Notes: a model not told the origin generated them from the sequence alone. DNA of 64,000 nucleotides from Corynebacterium bovis DSM 20582 = CIP 54.80 (GCF_030408615.1 NZ_CP047187.1:2170001-2234000); one strand, 5' to 3'. Positions 35,187 to 45,595 are shown, numbered from the stretch's first letter. Numbers and translations are program-made.

Positions 35187-36875
35187 TCACTGCAGCTGCT
35201 CCTCCGGCGCGCGGGCGACCCAGTCGCGGAACTGCTCGCCGTCCTCGCGGCCCTCCCGGTAGTTCTCGACGAGCCGGACGACGTAGTCCGTGAGCCCCTC
35301 CGACGTGACCTTGTGCCCGCGGAGCTTCCGGCCCCAGTCGGGCCGCATCCCCACGGCCCCGCCGAGGTGCACCTGGAAGCCCTCGACGCGCTCACCGTCG
35401 TCCGTCGTGACGATCTGCCCCTTGAGGCCGATGTCCGCGACCTGCGTCCGGGCGCACGAGTTCGGGCACCCGTTGAGGCTGATCTTCAGCGGGACGTCGA
35501 GGTCGCCGAGCCGCTCCTCGAGCTCGTCGGCGAGCCGGATCGCCCGCTGCTTCGTCACGACGAGCGCGAGCTTGCAGAACTCCAGCCCCGTGCAGGAGAT
35601 GATGTCCCGGCGGAACGCCGACGGGGAGGCGGACAGGCCCAGCCGGTCGAGCTCCGCCGTGAGCGGCTCGACCGCGTCCTCCTCGACGTCGAGGAAGAGC
35701 AGCTCCTTGTCCGGCGTCGTCCGCAGGCGGGTGACCCCGTGGGCCTCCGCGATGTCGGCGAGCCGCTGGAGCGTGTCGCCCTCGGTGTGGCCGACCGTCG
35801 GCTTCACGCCGACGTAGAACCGCCCGTCCCGCTGCTCGTGGACGCCGACGTGGTCGCGGTAGCCCGGCCACGTCTCCGGCTCGGGGCCGTCCCGGAGGGG
35901 GCGGCCGAGGTAGTCCTCCTCGAGGACCTTCCGGAACTTCTCGACGCCCCACTCCGCGACGAGGAACTTCAGCCGGGCCCGGTTGCGCATCCGCCGGTAG
36001 CCGTAGTCGCGGAAGATGCGGACCACGCCGGCCCACACCTCGGGCACCTCGTCGATGGACACCCACGCGCCGAGGCGCTGGGAGAGCATCGGGTTCGTCG
36101 ACAGCCCGCCGCCGACCCACACGTCGAAACCGGGGCCGTGCTCCGGGTGCTCGGAGCCGATGAACGCGAGGTCCTGGATCTCGTGGGTGACGTCCTGCCG
36201 CCGCGACCCGGAGACCGCGGACTTGAACTTGCGCGGGAGGTTGGAGAACTCCTCCCGGGCGAGGAGGTTCTCCTTGATCTCGCGGATCGCCGGGGTGGCG
36301 TCGATGATCTCGTCCCGGGCGATCCCGGCGACGGGCGAGCCGAGGATGACGCGGGGGACGTCGCCGCAGCCGAAGTACGTGTCGAGGCCGACCTCGGCGA
36401 GGCGGTCCCAGATCTCGGGGATGTCCTCGATGCGGATCCAGTGGAGCTGGATGTTCTGCCGGTCGGTGAAGTCCGCGGTGCCCCGGGCGAACTCGGAGGA
36501 GATGCGCCCGATGGTGCGGAGTTGTTCGGCGGAGCAGATGCCGCCGTCGAGCCGGATCCGCATCATGAAGTACGTGTCCTGGAGCTCCTCGGTGGTCATC
36601 GTGTTCGTGGCCTCGCCGTCGAGGTTCTGCTTGCGCTGGGTGTAGAGGCCGACCCACTTGAAGCGGGGGGCGAGGTCCTCCTTGGGGATGGAGCTGAACC
36701 CCTGGACGGCGTAGATGTCGCGGATCCGGTCGGCGACCGCGAGGCCGGCGTCCTCCTGCTTGATGCGCTCGTCGTCGTTGAGCGGGTCACGGCCGTCGAT
36801 GAGCCACTGGCCCTGGGGCTTCCGCGCGCGCGGACGCCGCGTCTCGGTCGTGGACCCTGGCGTGGCTGCTGTCAT
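35187..36875 (-). CDS. cysI: Ferredoxin-dependent sulfite reductase CysI
   Basis: A 562-residue sirohaem/[4Fe-4S] reductase of sulfite to sulfide. The cluster cysteines are in SCTGLEFCKLA and NGCPNSCARTQ (residues ~410-460); FTDRQNIQLHWI and GSPVAGIARDE are typical haemoprotein motifs. Single-subunit ferredoxin type, fitting CysX and FprA as electron suppliers. ATG 36875 has GGGAGA upstream. It leads the cysI-cysX transcript, divergent from fprA. Confidence 0.96.
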   Translation of the reverse strand: MTAATPGSTTETRRPRARKPQGQWLIDGRDPLNDDERIKQEDAGLAVADRIRDIYAVQGFSSIPKEDLAPRFKWVGLYTQRKQNLDGEATNTMTTEELQDTYFMMRIRLDGGICSAEQLRTIGRISSEFARGTADFTDRQNIQLHWIRIEDIPEIWDRLAEVGLDTYFGCGDVPRVILGSPVAGIARDEIIDATPAIREIKENLLAREEFSNLPRKFKSAVSGSRRQDVTHEIQDLAFIGSEHPEHGPGFDVWVGGGLSTNPMLSQRLGAWVSIDEVPEVWAGVVRIFRDYGYRRMRNRARLKFLVAEWGVEKFRKVLEEDYLGRPLRDGPEPETWPGYRDHVGVHEQRDGRFYVGVKPTVGHTEGDTLQRLADIAEAHGVTRLRTTPDKELLFLDVEEDAVEPLTAELDRLGLSASPSAFRRDIISCTGLEFCKLALVVTKQRAIRLADELEERLGDLDVPLKISLNGCPNSCARTQVADIGLKGQIVTTDDGERVEGFQVHLGGAVGMRPDWGRKLRGHKVTSEGLTDYVVRLVENYREGREDGEQFRDWVARAPEEQLQ

Positions 36876-36960
36876 GGGTGGTTCTCCCGTCCTCGTTCCC
36901 GGCGGTCGCAGGTCACGGTGCCGGTCGGTGTCCCGTCGGGACGTCGGCCGACCCCCGTTG

Positions 36961-36976
36961 CAGACCGATCGGTCTG
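36961..36976. promoter_or_regulatory. McbR-type operator, cysI promoter, proximal site
   Basis: CAGAC-CGATCG-GTCTG, perfect dyad, just downstream of the cysI -10. Confidence 0.75.
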
Positions 36977-36985
36977 TGGCGGTCA

Positions 36986-37014
36986 ACACTAGACCGGTCG
37001 GTCCATCCCGTCAA
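36986..37014 (-). promoter_or_regulatory. Promoter of cysIX
   Basis: Minus strand: TTGACG (37014-37009), 17-base spacer, TAGTGT (36991-36986), the same -10 hexamer as at cysH. Overlapped by an McbR-type box. The whole 395-base cysI-fprA gap holds only promoters and operators as far as seen. Confidence 0.7.
36990..37005. promoter_or_regulatory. McbR-type operator, cysI promoter, core site
   Basis: TAGAC-CGGTCG-GTCCA, one mismatch; spans -10 edge and spacer exactly as site 2 does at cysH. Confidence 0.7.
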
Positions 37015-37113
37015 CACGCCCGTCGACACGCCGGACGTCCCCCGGAAGCGACCGTGACGGCCCGTCCGCACCCACCCCACCTGCGGAGGAGGGTAGGCTC
37101 ACCTGATGGACGC

Positions 37114-37143
37114 TTGCCAGCGGTAGACCACTCGGTCTATCGT
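37114..37143 (+). promoter_or_regulatory. Promoter of fprA
   Basis: TTGCCA (37114-37119), 18-base spacer, TATCGT (37138-37143); the operator lies between and touches the -10. This leaves a ~120-nt 5' UTR. Confidence 0.6.
37124..37139. promoter_or_regulatory. McbR-type operator at the fprA promoter
   Basis: TAGAC-CACTCG-GTCTA, exact match to the C. glutamicum McbR consensus. Confidence 0.8.
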
Positions 37144-37270
37144 GACGGGGGTCTCCACCCGGCCGCACCCCGGGACGCCCCGCCACCCGACTATCGTGGA
37201 CGGGAGCCCCCGCGCGCCGGGACCGGCCCCACCCGACAACCCACCCGTGAACTGATTGGACCCGCACCCC

Positions 37271-38701
37271 ATGCCTGAGAACCGTCCGCTCCGCGTCGCC
37301 GTGATCGGCTCCGGACCCGCCGGCATCTACGCCTCCGATGCCCTGGTCAAGTCCGGGGAGAACGTCTCGATCGACCTCTACGAGCGGATGCCGGCGCCCT
37401 TCGGGCTCATCCGCTACGGCGTCGCCCCCGACCACCCGCGCATCAAGGGCATCATCAAGAGCCTCCACAAGGTCCTCGACAAGCCCCAGATCCGCCTGCT
37501 CGGCAACGTCGCCGTCGGCACCGACATCCGCCTCGACGACCTCCGCCGCCACTACGACGCCGTCATCTACGCCACCGGCGCGACCGACGACCGCGACCTG
37601 CCGGTCGCCGGCGGCGAGCACTCCGTCGGCGCGGGCCGCTTCGTCGGCTTCTACGACGCCAACCCGGACTTCTCCGACAGCTGGGACCTCAGCGCCGAGA
37701 GCGTCGCCGTCGTCGGCGTCGGCAACGTCGGCCTCGACATCGCCCGCGTCCTCGCGAAGACCGGCGACGAACTCCTCACCACCGAGATCCCCGACAACGT
37801 CTACGACTCGCTCAAGACCAACCGCGCGCGCGAGGTCCACGTCTTCGGCCGCCGCGGGCCCGCCCAGGCGAAGTTCACCCCCCTCGAGCTCAAGGAGCTC
37901 AACCACTCCGACACCATCGAGGTCGTCGTGTCCCCCGAGGACATCGAGTACGACGCCGCCTCCGAGGAGGCCCGCCGGAACTCCAAGATCCAGGACATGG
38001 TCTGCACCATCCTCGAGCAGTACGCCATCGCCGAGCCCAAGGGTGCCCCGCACAAGCTCTACCTCCACTTCTTCGAGTCCCCGAAGGAGATCGTCACCGA
38101 CGCCGACGGCCGCGTCACCGCCTTCGTCACCGAGCGCACCGAACTCGACGGCTCCGGCGGCGTCCGCGGCACCGGCCGGCTCACCGAGTGGCCCGTCGGC
38201 GCCGTCTACCGCGCCGTCGGCTACCGCTCCGACGAGCAGCCCGACGTCCCCTGGGACGCCGCGAAGAACGTCATCCCCAACGTCGGCGGCCGGGTCCTCA
38301 CCGAGGGGCCGACGGCCGACGGCATCGCCGGCGTCCCCGGCTCCGCCGACCCCGAGGCCGCGTCCCGGGAGGTCCTCCCCGGCGTCTACACGACCGGGTG
38401 GATCCGCCGCGGACCCGTCGGGCTCATCGGCAACACGAAGGGTGACGCGAACGAGGCCGTCGCCAACCTCCTCGCCGACCACGCCGAGGGCGTCGGCTTC
38501 GACCCGGAGGCCCCCGGCGAGGACGCCGTCCTCGACCTCCTCCACGAGCGCGGCGTCGACTACACGACGTGGCAGGGCTGGTACAACCTCGACGCCCACG
38601 AGCGCGCCCTCGGCGAGGCCGAGGGCCGGGAGCGCAAGAAGGTCCGGCTGTGGGAGGACATGGTCCGCTACTCCTCCGGCGAGAACCGGGTCGAGGCCTG
38701 A
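37271..38701 (+). CDS. fprA: Ferredoxin-NADP+ reductase, FprA type (Fpr2)
   Basis: A 476-residue flavoprotein related to adrenodoxin reductase. FAD motif GSGPAGIYASD at residue ~13, ERMPAPFGLIRYGVAPDHP near 40, NADP motif GVGNVGLDIAR near 155 and VFGRRGPAQAKF near 194. In C. glutamicum its homologue fpr2 is the first gene of fpr2-cysIXHDNYZ and supplies electrons to CysI; here it is on the opposite strand but keeps a matching operator. A GNAT gene follows 8 nt later, probably co-transcribed. Confidence 0.93.
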   Translation: MPENRPLRVAVIGSGPAGIYASDALVKSGENVSIDLYERMPAPFGLIRYGVAPDHPRIKGIIKSLHKVLDKPQIRLLGNVAVGTDIRLDDLRRHYDAVIYATGATDDRDLPVAGGEHSVGAGRFVGFYDANPDFSDSWDLSAESVAVVGVGNVGLDIARVLAKTGDELLTTEIPDNVYDSLKTNRAREVHVFGRRGPAQAKFTPLELKELNHSDTIEVVVSPEDIEYDAASEEARRNSKIQDMVCTILEQYAIAEPKGAPHKLYLHFFESPKEIVTDADGRVTAFVTERTELDGSGGVRGTGRLTEWPVGAVYRAVGYRSDEQPDVPWDAAKNVIPNVGGRVLTEGPTADGIAGVPGSADPEAASREVLPGVYTTGWIRRGPVGLIGNTKGDANEAVANLLADHAEGVGFDPEAPGEDAVLDLLHERGVDYTTWQGWYNLDAHERALGEAEGRERKKVRLWEDMVRYSSGENRVEA

Positions 38702-38709
38702 GGCCCCGC

Positions 38710-39246
38710 ATGAGCGAGACCGCCGGCCCGGACGTCCACTACACCGGGCGCGCCCTGCTCTCCATGCAGCCCCAGCAGGTCCACGCCCTCTACCGGCTGC
38801 GCGTCGACGTCTTCGTCCACGAGCAGCGCGCCCCCCACGCCGAGATCGACGACACCGACGCCCACCCCGGCACCCACCACATCCTCGCCTACGTCCACCC
38901 CGGCGCCGGCCCGGACCACCCGTGGGGCGTGGCCGACCCCGGCTCGCCGCTCCGGCTCGTCGGCACCGCGCGCGTGTACGGCCCGCCGGAGGAGCAGCAC
39001 ATCGGCCGCGTGTGCGTCGCCGCCGACCTCCGCGGGCACGGCATCGCCCGGCAGCTCGTCACCGAGGCCCTCGAGGTCTGCCGGGGACGCGCCGCCGCGC
39101 TCGACCCGGTGACGCAGCGCGCCACCGTCGTCCTCGACGCGCAGGCGCACCTCGTCGACCTCTACGCCGGCTTCGGCTTCGAGCCGGTCGGCGACCCGTT
39201 CGCGGTCGAGGGCATCCCCCACCGCACCATGCGGCTCACGCTGTAG
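38710..39246 (+). CDS. GNAT acetyltransferase, ElaA-like
   Basis: A 178-residue N-acetyltransferase. LYRLRVDVFVHEQ near residue 29 is the ElaA/GNAT signature; acetyl-CoA loop VAADLRGHGIARQLV near 100 and YAGFGFEPVGDPF near 155 follow. GAGG lies shortly before ATG 38710. Probably in one unit with fprA; its acceptor substrate is unknown. Confidence 0.88.
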   Translation: MSETAGPDVHYTGRALLSMQPQQVHALYRLRVDVFVHEQRAPHAEIDDTDAHPGTHHILAYVHPGAGPDHPWGVADPGSPLRLVGTARVYGPPEEQHIGRVCVAADLRGHGIARQLVTEALEVCRGRAAALDPVTQRATVVLDAQAHLVDLYAGFGFEPVGDPFAVEGIPHRTMRLTL

Positions 39247-39285
39247 CCGGGGCGGGCCGCGTCACCGCGGCACCCGCACCGTCCG

Positions 39286-40497
39286 TCAGCGCACCCGCAC
39301 CGTCACGGCCTCGGCCGCGCGGGACGCCCGCTCCCGGGCCTCGTCCACCGACTCGGCCGTCGCGAACGCCACCCCCATCCGCCGCCGCGGGTGGGACACC
39401 GGCTTGCCGAAGAGGCGGACGTCGGCCTCCGGCACCCGCATCGCGTCCGCGAGCCCCGAGTACTCCGGGGCCTCCCCCTCGACCCCGCCGTAGATGACCG
39501 CCGACGCGCCCGGGGAGATGAGCGTCGTGTCGATCGGCAGGCCGAGGACCGCGCGCGCGTGGAGGTCGAACTCGCTGAACCGCTGCGAGCCCATCGTCAC
39601 CATGCCCGTGTCGTGCGGACGCGGGCTGACCTCGGAGAAGTAGACGTCGTCCCCCTTCACGAAGAGCTCCACGCCGAACACCCCCCGGCCCCCGAGCGCG
39701 TTCGTCACCCGGGCGGCGACGGAGCGGGCGTTGTCGTGCGCCGCCTCCGTCATCTCCGCCGGCTGCCAGGACTCCACGTAGTCCCCCCGGTCCTGCCGGT
39801 GGCCGATCGGCTCGCAGAACCACGTCGCCTCCCGGCCCGTCTCCGGGTCGACGGACCGGACCGTGAGCAGGGTGATCTCGTAGTCGAAGGGCACGTACTG
39901 TTCGACGATGACCCTCCCCGAACTCACGCGCCCGCCCGTGAGGGCGTGGTCCCACGCGGCGTCGATGTCCTCCGCCGACCGGACGTAGGACTGCCCCTTC
40001 CCCGAGGAGCTCATGACCGGCTTGACGACGCACGGGAAGCCGATCCCGCGGACCGCCTCCCGCAGCTCCTCCCGGGACGACGCGAACGCGTGCCGGGAGT
40101 TCGGCAGCCCCAGCTCGTCGTTCGCGAGCCGGCGGATGCCCTCCCGGTTCATCGTGAGGTTCGTCGCCCGGGCCGTCGGCACGACGTCGGCGAGCCCCTC
40201 CCGCTCGATCCGGACGAGCTCGTCCGTCGCGAGGGCCTCGATCTCCGGGACGATGAAGTCCGGCCGCACCTCCTCGACGAGCGCCCGCAGCTGGCGGGCG
40301 TCCGTCATGTCCAGCACGTGCCGGTGGTCCGCCATGTGGTGCGCCGGCGCGCCGCTGTACCGGTCCGCGGCGTGGACCTCCACGCCGAGCCGCTGCAACG
40401 CGACCGTCACCTCCCGGCCGAGCTCCCCCGACCCGAGCAGGAGGACCCGGGTGGCGGACGGGGAGAGCGGGGTGCCGAGGGCGGACGGAGTGTGCAC
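39286..40497 (-). CDS. purT: Formate-dependent GAR transformylase PurT
   Basis: A 403-residue ATP-grasp enzyme using formate and ATP to formylate glycinamide ribonucleotide. Pre-ATP-grasp domain [37 protein letters not shown]-grasp core [17 protein letters not shown] near 155, and [16 protein letters not shown] near 285. GTG 40497 is chosen because GAAAGG is 6 nt upstream. Stand-alone gene. Confidence 0.95.
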   Translation of the reverse strand: MHTPSALGTPLSPSATRVLLLGSGELGREVTVALQRLGVEVHAADRYSGAPAHHMADHRHVLDMTDARQLRALVEEVRPDFIVPEIEALATDELVRIEREGLADVVPTARATNLTMNREGIRRLANDELGLPNSRHAFASSREELREAVRGIGFPCVVKPVMSSSGKGQSYVRSAEDIDAAWDHALTGGRVSSGRVIVEQYVPFDYEITLLTVRSVDPETGREATWFCEPIGHRQDRGDYVESWQPAEMTEAAHDNARSVAARVTNALGGRGVFGVELFVKGDDVYFSEVSPRPHDTGMVTMGSQRFSEFDLHARAVLGLPIDTTLISPGASAVIYGGVEGEAPEYSGLADAMRVPEADVRLFGKPVSHPRRRMGVAFATAESVDEARERASRAAEAVTVRVR

Positions 40498-40589
40498 GGT
40501 GGACCTTTCCGGGTGGGGGTGGGCTGGGTCTGCCCCGACCATACCGGGCAGGGACGACGCCGGGGAGGGACGACGCCGTGCGCCCGGGG

Positions 40590-42296
40590 TCACTCGACGG
40601 TCGAGCGCCCCGGCAGCTGCGGGCGGATGACCTTGCCCATCGGGTTCCGCGGGAACTCCTCGACGAAGAACACGTCACGCGGGGCGTGCGCGTCGGAGAG
40701 GGACTCGCGGAGGATCCGGCGGACCTCCTCCGCGTCGAGCTCCGCCGGGGTCACGCCCTCCGCGCGGATGATGTACGCGCGCAGCGCCTGGCCGAAGTGC
40801 TCGTCCGGCACACCGTGGACGGTGACGTCCGCGATCCGCGGGTCGCGGGTGAGGCGGTCCTCCAGCTCCGAGGGGAAGATCTTCTCCGCGGACTGGGTGA
40901 TGACCATGTCGTCCGCCCGGCCGAGGACGTGGAGGTGGTTGCCCTCCGTGAAGTAGCCCTTGTCGCCCATCGGGACGAGGCCGTTGACGACCTTCACCGG
41001 CACCGTCGGGTCGGTGTAGCCGAGGAACATGTCGTACGCGCCGACGAAGATGTTGCCGGTCTCGCCCTCGGGGACGAGTTCGTCGTTCTCGTCGCGGATC
41101 TCGACGCGGGTGCCCGGGTAGACGACACCGCTCAGCGTCGGGTCGGCGGCGAGCTCCTCCGGGCGGGCCATCGCGAGCGTCGCGGTCTCCGTGCTGCCGT
41201 AGCAGTTGCACAGCACCCGGCCGAACTTCCGCTCCGCCTCCTGGATCTCGTGCGGGGTCAGCGGGCTGCCGGCGGACACGATGAACTCGAGGCCGTCGAC
41301 CTTCTCGATGCCGTTCTCGTCCATGTAGCGGTACAGGGCGCGCAGGCGGGACGCGGCGCTCGCCATCGCCGTGATGTCGTACCGGCGGATGTCGTCGATC
41401 GCCTGCGCCGGGTCGAACGTCCGGCGGGCGATGATCGTCGAGCCCGTGAGCAGCGCCATGAGGAGGTTCGCCCAGCCGTAGGCGTGGAAGAGCACGGCCG
41501 TGAGCATGAGGGTCATGCCCGGCCGCCACGGGATCGCCGCGAGGATCGGGGCCGCGGGCTGCGGCGACCGGGTCACGCGGCGGACGACGCCCTTCGGCAT
41601 GCCCGTCGTGCCGGACGTGAGGACGATGTGGCGGCTCTGCCCCGGGCGGAACGGCAGGGAGTCCGTCACCCGCGCGGAGTCGATGACGTCCTGCATCGTG
41701 TCGAACCCGCTGATGTCCTCGCGCTCGCCCGGGCCGGCCTCCTCGTCCGTGTCGACGTGGCCGATGACGAGGTCCCGGTTCCGGGAGCCCTCGTTCATCC
41801 GGTCGAGGAACTCCTCGTCGACGATGATGAGCTCGATCTCGTGGAAGTCGAGGACCCGCTCGATCTGCTCCGCCGAGGCGTTCGCGTTGATCATGAAGAT
41901 GTGGTAGCCGAGCAGGTGGCGGGCGCACAGCGGGTAGATCGCCGCGCGGCCGTTGCGGGCCAGCACCGCGACGCGCGAGCCCTCGCCGATCCCCCGCCGC
42001 TGCAGGCCCAGCGCCAGCCGGTTGACGTCCTCCCAGAACTGGGCGAACGTCCGCTCCCCGTCGTCGTCGACGAGACCCAGGCGGTCCGGGTGCTTCCGGG
42101 CGGCCTGGTTGAGCTGGGAGGTCTCGTAGGACCCCCAGCGCACCTGGCTCATGACGGCCTTACCGATGTCCCGGAGGGACTGCTTCTCGGTGAGGTTGCT
42201 CTTCTTGAGCTGCTTGAGGAAGAAGAAGAACTGGTCCGTGATGTCACGGCGCGTGACGCCGTGCTCCGGAACCGGGTTCAACGTGAAGTTCGACAT
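40590..42296 (-). CDS. AMP-dependent acyl-CoA ligase (FadD-like)
   Basis: A 568-residue ANL-superfamily ligase. P-loop [14 protein letters not shown] near residue 227, A5 motif [13 protein letters not shown] near 356, A7-A8 region [18 protein letters not shown] near 455, and the catalytic Lys in [11 protein letters not shown] close to the C-terminus. Lacks a signal peptide and lacks the insertion typical of fatty acyl-AMP ligases, so CoA ester formation from fatty acids is the best guess. It follows the P450 gene by 80 nt on the same strand, suggesting it acts on the P450 product or substrate. Confidence 0.85.
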   Translation of the reverse strand: MSNFTLNPVPEHGVTRRDITDQFFFFLKQLKKSNLTEKQSLRDIGKAVMSQVRWGSYETSQLNQAARKHPDRLGLVDDDGERTFAQFWEDVNRLALGLQRRGIGEGSRVAVLARNGRAAIYPLCARHLLGYHIFMINANASAEQIERVLDFHEIELIIVDEEFLDRMNEGSRNRDLVIGHVDTDEEAGPGEREDISGFDTMQDVIDSARVTDSLPFRPGQSRHIVLTSGTTGMPKGVVRRVTRSPQPAAPILAAIPWRPGMTLMLTAVLFHAYGWANLLMALLTGSTIIARRTFDPAQAIDDIRRYDITAMASAASRLRALYRYMDENGIEKVDGLEFIVSAGSPLTPHEIQEAERKFGRVLCNCYGSTETATLAMARPEELAADPTLSGVVYPGTRVEIRDENDELVPEGETGNIFVGAYDMFLGYTDPTVPVKVVNGLVPMGDKGYFTEGNHLHVLGRADDMVITQSAEKIFPSELEDRLTRDPRIADVTVHGVPDEHFGQALRAYIIRAEGVTPAELDAEEVRRILRESLSDAHAPRDVFFVEEFPRNPMGKVIRPQLPGRSTVE

Positions 42297-42376
42297 TGGC
42301 TTGTGGGCCCCGTTCTGCTCGTGTCGGTGGGAGGGGTCAGGTGCGGTCAGGTGCGGTCAGGTCCGGTCACCGGCGG

Positions 42377-45300
42377 TCACGTGAAGGACTCCGTGACGAA
42401 GGTCATCGTCTCGGTCTCCATCGCGTGGAGCCGACGCTCGGCCTCCTGCCGGTCGCCGACCTTCTCCCGGATGATCTCCGTGAGGGTCTCGCGCACACCC
42501 GGCACGAGGGTGCGGGCGTCACCGCAGACGAGGACCTTCGCCCCCGACGTGATGAGCTCCCACACCTCGTCGCGGTCGCGCCACAGCGCGTCCTGGGCGT
42601 ACTTCACGTCACCCTCGGGCTGCCGCGAGAACGCGGGGCGCACATCGAGCAGCCCCTTCCCGGTGAGCCGCTCGTACTCGTCGGCGTAGAGGTAGTCCGT
42701 GTCCCGGCCGTGCGTGCCGAAGAACAGCAGCGCGCGGGCGGCGTCGTCCCTCGACTCCGCCCGGCGCTCCAGGTCGACGAGGAACGCGCGGAGCGGGGCG
42801 ATACCCGACCCCGCACCGACGAGCACCATCGGCACCGTGATGTCCTCCGGCGGCCGGAAGCCCTCCGGACCCGGGGTGACGGCGACGGACACCGGGGTCT
42901 CCGGCTCCGCGGACCCGAGGTACGTCGACGCCGTGCCCCGGTACTCCCCGACGCCGGACCAGGCCGGCCCCGCGACCTCGGAGACCGTGAGCTCCGCCGT
43001 GCCCTCGTTCTCGAACGGCGCGGAGGAGATGGAGTACTGGCGCGGCAGCAGCTCGGTGAACAGCGGGATCGCCTCGACGGCGGTCATCGACACCGAGCGG
43101 TACCGGTCGAGCACGTCGAGGACGGTGAGGCGCTTCGCCACCACCTCGTCGTGGTACCGGTCCGGCTCCGCGAGCGCCGCGATCTCCGCCTTCTCCGGCG
43201 GGCAGTCGCAGTGCTCCGCGAGGGTCCGCAGCGCCGACGACCCGGCCGGGGCGTTGAGGTTGAGGTGGGAGGTGAAGATCTCGCCGACGGCCAGCGGGAA
43301 GCCCTGCGGGAGGAAGGTGTTCTCGCCGCCGACGACGACGCGCGTCTCCGGGGCGGTGCGCAGGAGCCGCAGCGCGCGCTCGACCTGCCGGGCCGAGTTG
43401 CGCGGCACGACCTCGAGGTAGTCGCCGAGCCGGTAGTCCATGCCCTCCGGCAGGTCGAAGGCGATGCGGCGCTTGACGCCGATCTCGCCCGCCCCGCCGG
43501 TGTTCATGACCTCGTTCGAGCGCACGATCGCGGTGCGGAACGCGCTCGGGGCGCGCGGGCCCTCGGCGAGCATGGCCTCCGGGGCCTCCTCGGCGAGGAC
43601 GACGGTCGCCCGCTGCTGCTCGACGTCGGCGACGGCGATGTCGACGCCGAGCACCTCCCCGACGGACTCCCACAGGCCGGTCATCCAGCCGTTGAAGTCC
43701 TCCTCGAAGTCACCGCGGACGTCGGCCGCGCCGGCGTCGTCGATGCGCTGCGCACCGCCGGCGGCGAGCCCCTGGTCGATCTGGGTCGGGACCCGCTGGA
43801 AGCTCGGCCCCCAGTCGGAGTTGCCGACGCCGAAGACGCAGTAGTTCACGCCCTCGTGCGCGGACGTGCCCTCCGTCGACCGCACCCAGTCGAGGAACTC
43901 CTTCGCGTTCTTCGGCGGCAGGCCCTCGTAGGAGGCGGTGACGATGATGACCGGGCCGTCGGTGATGAGGTTGTCGACGGCGTCGTTGAGCGGCGAGACG
44001 AGGGTCTCGAAACCGATCCGGCCGGCGGTCGTCGCGATGCGCTCCGCGAAGCCGCGGGCCGTGCCCGCCTCGGAACCGTAGAGGACCTGCATCCGGCTGC
44101 CGGCGGCGACGGACCCGGTGACCGCGATCTCCGGCTCGGTCGTCGGGGTCGACGCGGCCTGCGTCGTGGCCCCGGCGGCCGTCGGCGCGGCGCTGTACCG
44201 CTTCGAGATCTCCCGCTGCGTGAACCGGACCATGAGGTTGTTCGGCTTGAGCGACAGGGACTCGCGGATGTCGAGCTCGTAGTTCGGGTCCGCGAAGTCC
44301 ATCTCGAAGTTCTGCAGCACGAGCGTGAGCATGAGCTGCGCCTCCTGCAGGGCGAAACCACGGCCGATGCACGACCGCTCGCCGTTGCCGAAGGGCTTCC
44401 ACGAGTTCTGCGGGATCTTCGGGGTGTTCTCCGGGGAGAACCGCTCCGAGTCGAAACGCTTCGGGTTCTGCCACACCTCCGGGTCCTGGTGGAGGCTCGG
44501 GATGAGGGTGAGCAGCGTGTCGCCCGGGTTGACCTCGTAGCCCTCGAAGTCGTCGGTCGCGCCGATGCGGGTCTTCTCGTACGGCGTCACGCCGAAGGCG
44601 GGGGCCGTCGGGTAGATGCGCAGCGTCTCGCGGAGGATCTGGTCGATGTAGCCCAGGTCCTTGAGGTCGTCGTACCGCGGCGGGCGGCCGCCGAGGACCT
44701 CGTCCACGACCTGCTGGGCGTGGCGGAGGACGGAGCGGTTCCGCATGAGCTCGTACACCGCGAAGCTCAGCAGGCCGGACGTCGTCTCGTGCCCGGCGAT
44801 GAGGAAGGTCACCATCTGGTTGCAGACCGACTCGTCGGACAGCTTCTCGCCGGTGACCGGGTCCTCGGCGTTGAGCATCGTGTCGAGGATGTCCCACTCC
44901 CCCTCGGGCAGCGGGTTCCGGCGCCGGTCGTCGATGAAGTCCTGCGCGATGGAGCGCATCTCGGCGATGGCTTCCTCGTAGTTCTTCACCGCGCTCTTGT
45001 TCAGCGCCTTCTGGAAGCCCGGCATGTGGGCCAGGCGGGCCGCCTCGACGAGGGCCGTGACCATCGCGTTGACGAACGGGTGGAGCGTCTCCGAGTAGAA
45101 GGAGTTCAGCCGGTAGCTGAACGCGGTGAGCGCGATCGTGTCGATCGTGAGGCGGGTGAACTCCTCCGCGACATCGACCGGCTGGTCCGGGCGGCGTCGG
45201 GACCACTTCAGCTTCAGCTGGTCCGCGATGTCCATCATGGACTCGAACATCGCCTTGAGGGCCGTCGGCGAGAAGGCCGGCATGAGGATGCGGTGCGCCT

Positions 45301-45595
45301 GCTGCCACTCCTCGTTGTGCGTGTCACCCGTGAACAGGCCCTGCCCGCCCAGCGGACGGAGGTTGCGGATCGCGGCGTGGATCTTCTTGTAGAACCGGGT
45401 CTCGTCGCAGATCTCGTTGACGATGCGCTGCGAGCTGATCATGTAGACCGGCTCGTGGCCGGGGAACCGCTGCAGGAAGATCCCGCCGTACTTCTCGGCC
45501 AGGGCGACATCCGACTGGATGAGCTTGTCCGGGTCGATCGTGTAGGCGGTTCCGACGACCGGGTACTTCTTCGGACCGGGCACTGTCTGTGTCAT
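42377..45595 (-). CDS. Self-sufficient cytochrome P450 / NADPH-P450 reductase (CYP102, BM3-like)
   Basis: A 1072-residue fusion. P450 domain (~1-460): GQGLFTGDTH (Phe equivalent to BM3 F87), I-helix AGHETTSGLLSF, ExxR in ETLR, haem-Cys loop FGNGERSCIGRGF. Pro/Thr/Ala linker (~462-490). FMN domain from VLYGSEAGTARGFAERIA; FAD/NADPH domain with RQYSISSAP and LVGAGSGIAPLRAFL and the C-terminal part. BM3-type enzymes hydroxylate long-chain fatty acids at subterminal carbons with NADPH. Start ATG 45595 aligns with the start of BM3. Self-sufficient P450s are not a standard part of corynebacterial genomes, so recent acquisition or niche use is possible. Confidence 0.93.
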   Translation of the reverse strand: MTQTVPGPKKYPVVGTAYTIDPDKLIQSDVALAEKYGGIFLQRFPGHEPVYMISSQRIVNEICDETRFYKKIHAAIRNLRPLGGQGLFTGDTHNEEWQQAHRILMPAFSPTALKAMFESMMDIADQLKLKWSRRRPDQPVDVAEEFTRLTIDTIALTAFSYRLNSFYSETLHPFVNAMVTALVEAARLAHMPGFQKALNKSAVKNYEEAIAEMRSIAQDFIDDRRRNPLPEGEWDILDTMLNAEDPVTGEKLSDESVCNQMVTFLIAGHETTSGLLSFAVYELMRNRSVLRHAQQVVDEVLGGRPPRYDDLKDLGYIDQILRETLRIYPTAPAFGVTPYEKTRIGATDDFEGYEVNPGDTLLTLIPSLHQDPEVWQNPKRFDSERFSPENTPKIPQNSWKPFGNGERSCIGRGFALQEAQLMLTLVLQNFEMDFADPNYELDIRESLSLKPNNLMVRFTQREISKRYSAAPTAAGATTQAASTPTTEPEIAVTGSVAAGSRMQVLYGSEAGTARGFAERIATTAGRIGFETLVSPLNDAVDNLITDGPVIIVTASYEGLPPKNAKEFLDWVRSTEGTSAHEGVNYCVFGVGNSDWGPSFQRVPTQIDQGLAAGGAQRIDDAGAADVRGDFEEDFNGWMTGLWESVGEVLGVDIAVADVEQQRATVVLAEEAPEAMLAEGPRAPSAFRTAIVRSNEVMNTGGAGEIGVKRRIAFDLPEGMDYRLGDYLEVVPRNSARQVERALRLLRTAPETRVVVGGENTFLPQGFPLAVGEIFTSHLNLNAPAGSSALRTLAEHCDCPPEKAEIAALAEPDRYHDEVVAKRLTVLDVLDRYRSVSMTAVEAIPLFTELLPRQYSISSAPFENEGTAELTVSEVAGPAWSGVGEYRGTASTYLGSAEPETPVSVAVTPGPEGFRPPEDITVPMVLVGAGSGIAPLRAFLVDLERRAESRDDAARALLFFGTHGRDTDYLYADEYERLTGKGLLDVRPAFSRQPEGDVKYAQDALWRDRDEVWELITSGAKVLVCGDARTLVPGVRETLTEIIREKVGDRQEAERRLHAMETETMTFVTESFT

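Noticed and set aside
44216..45595. Separate CYP gene and separate reductase gene
   Set aside because: The frame continues through the linker into FMN and FAD domains without a stop, so it is a single fusion.
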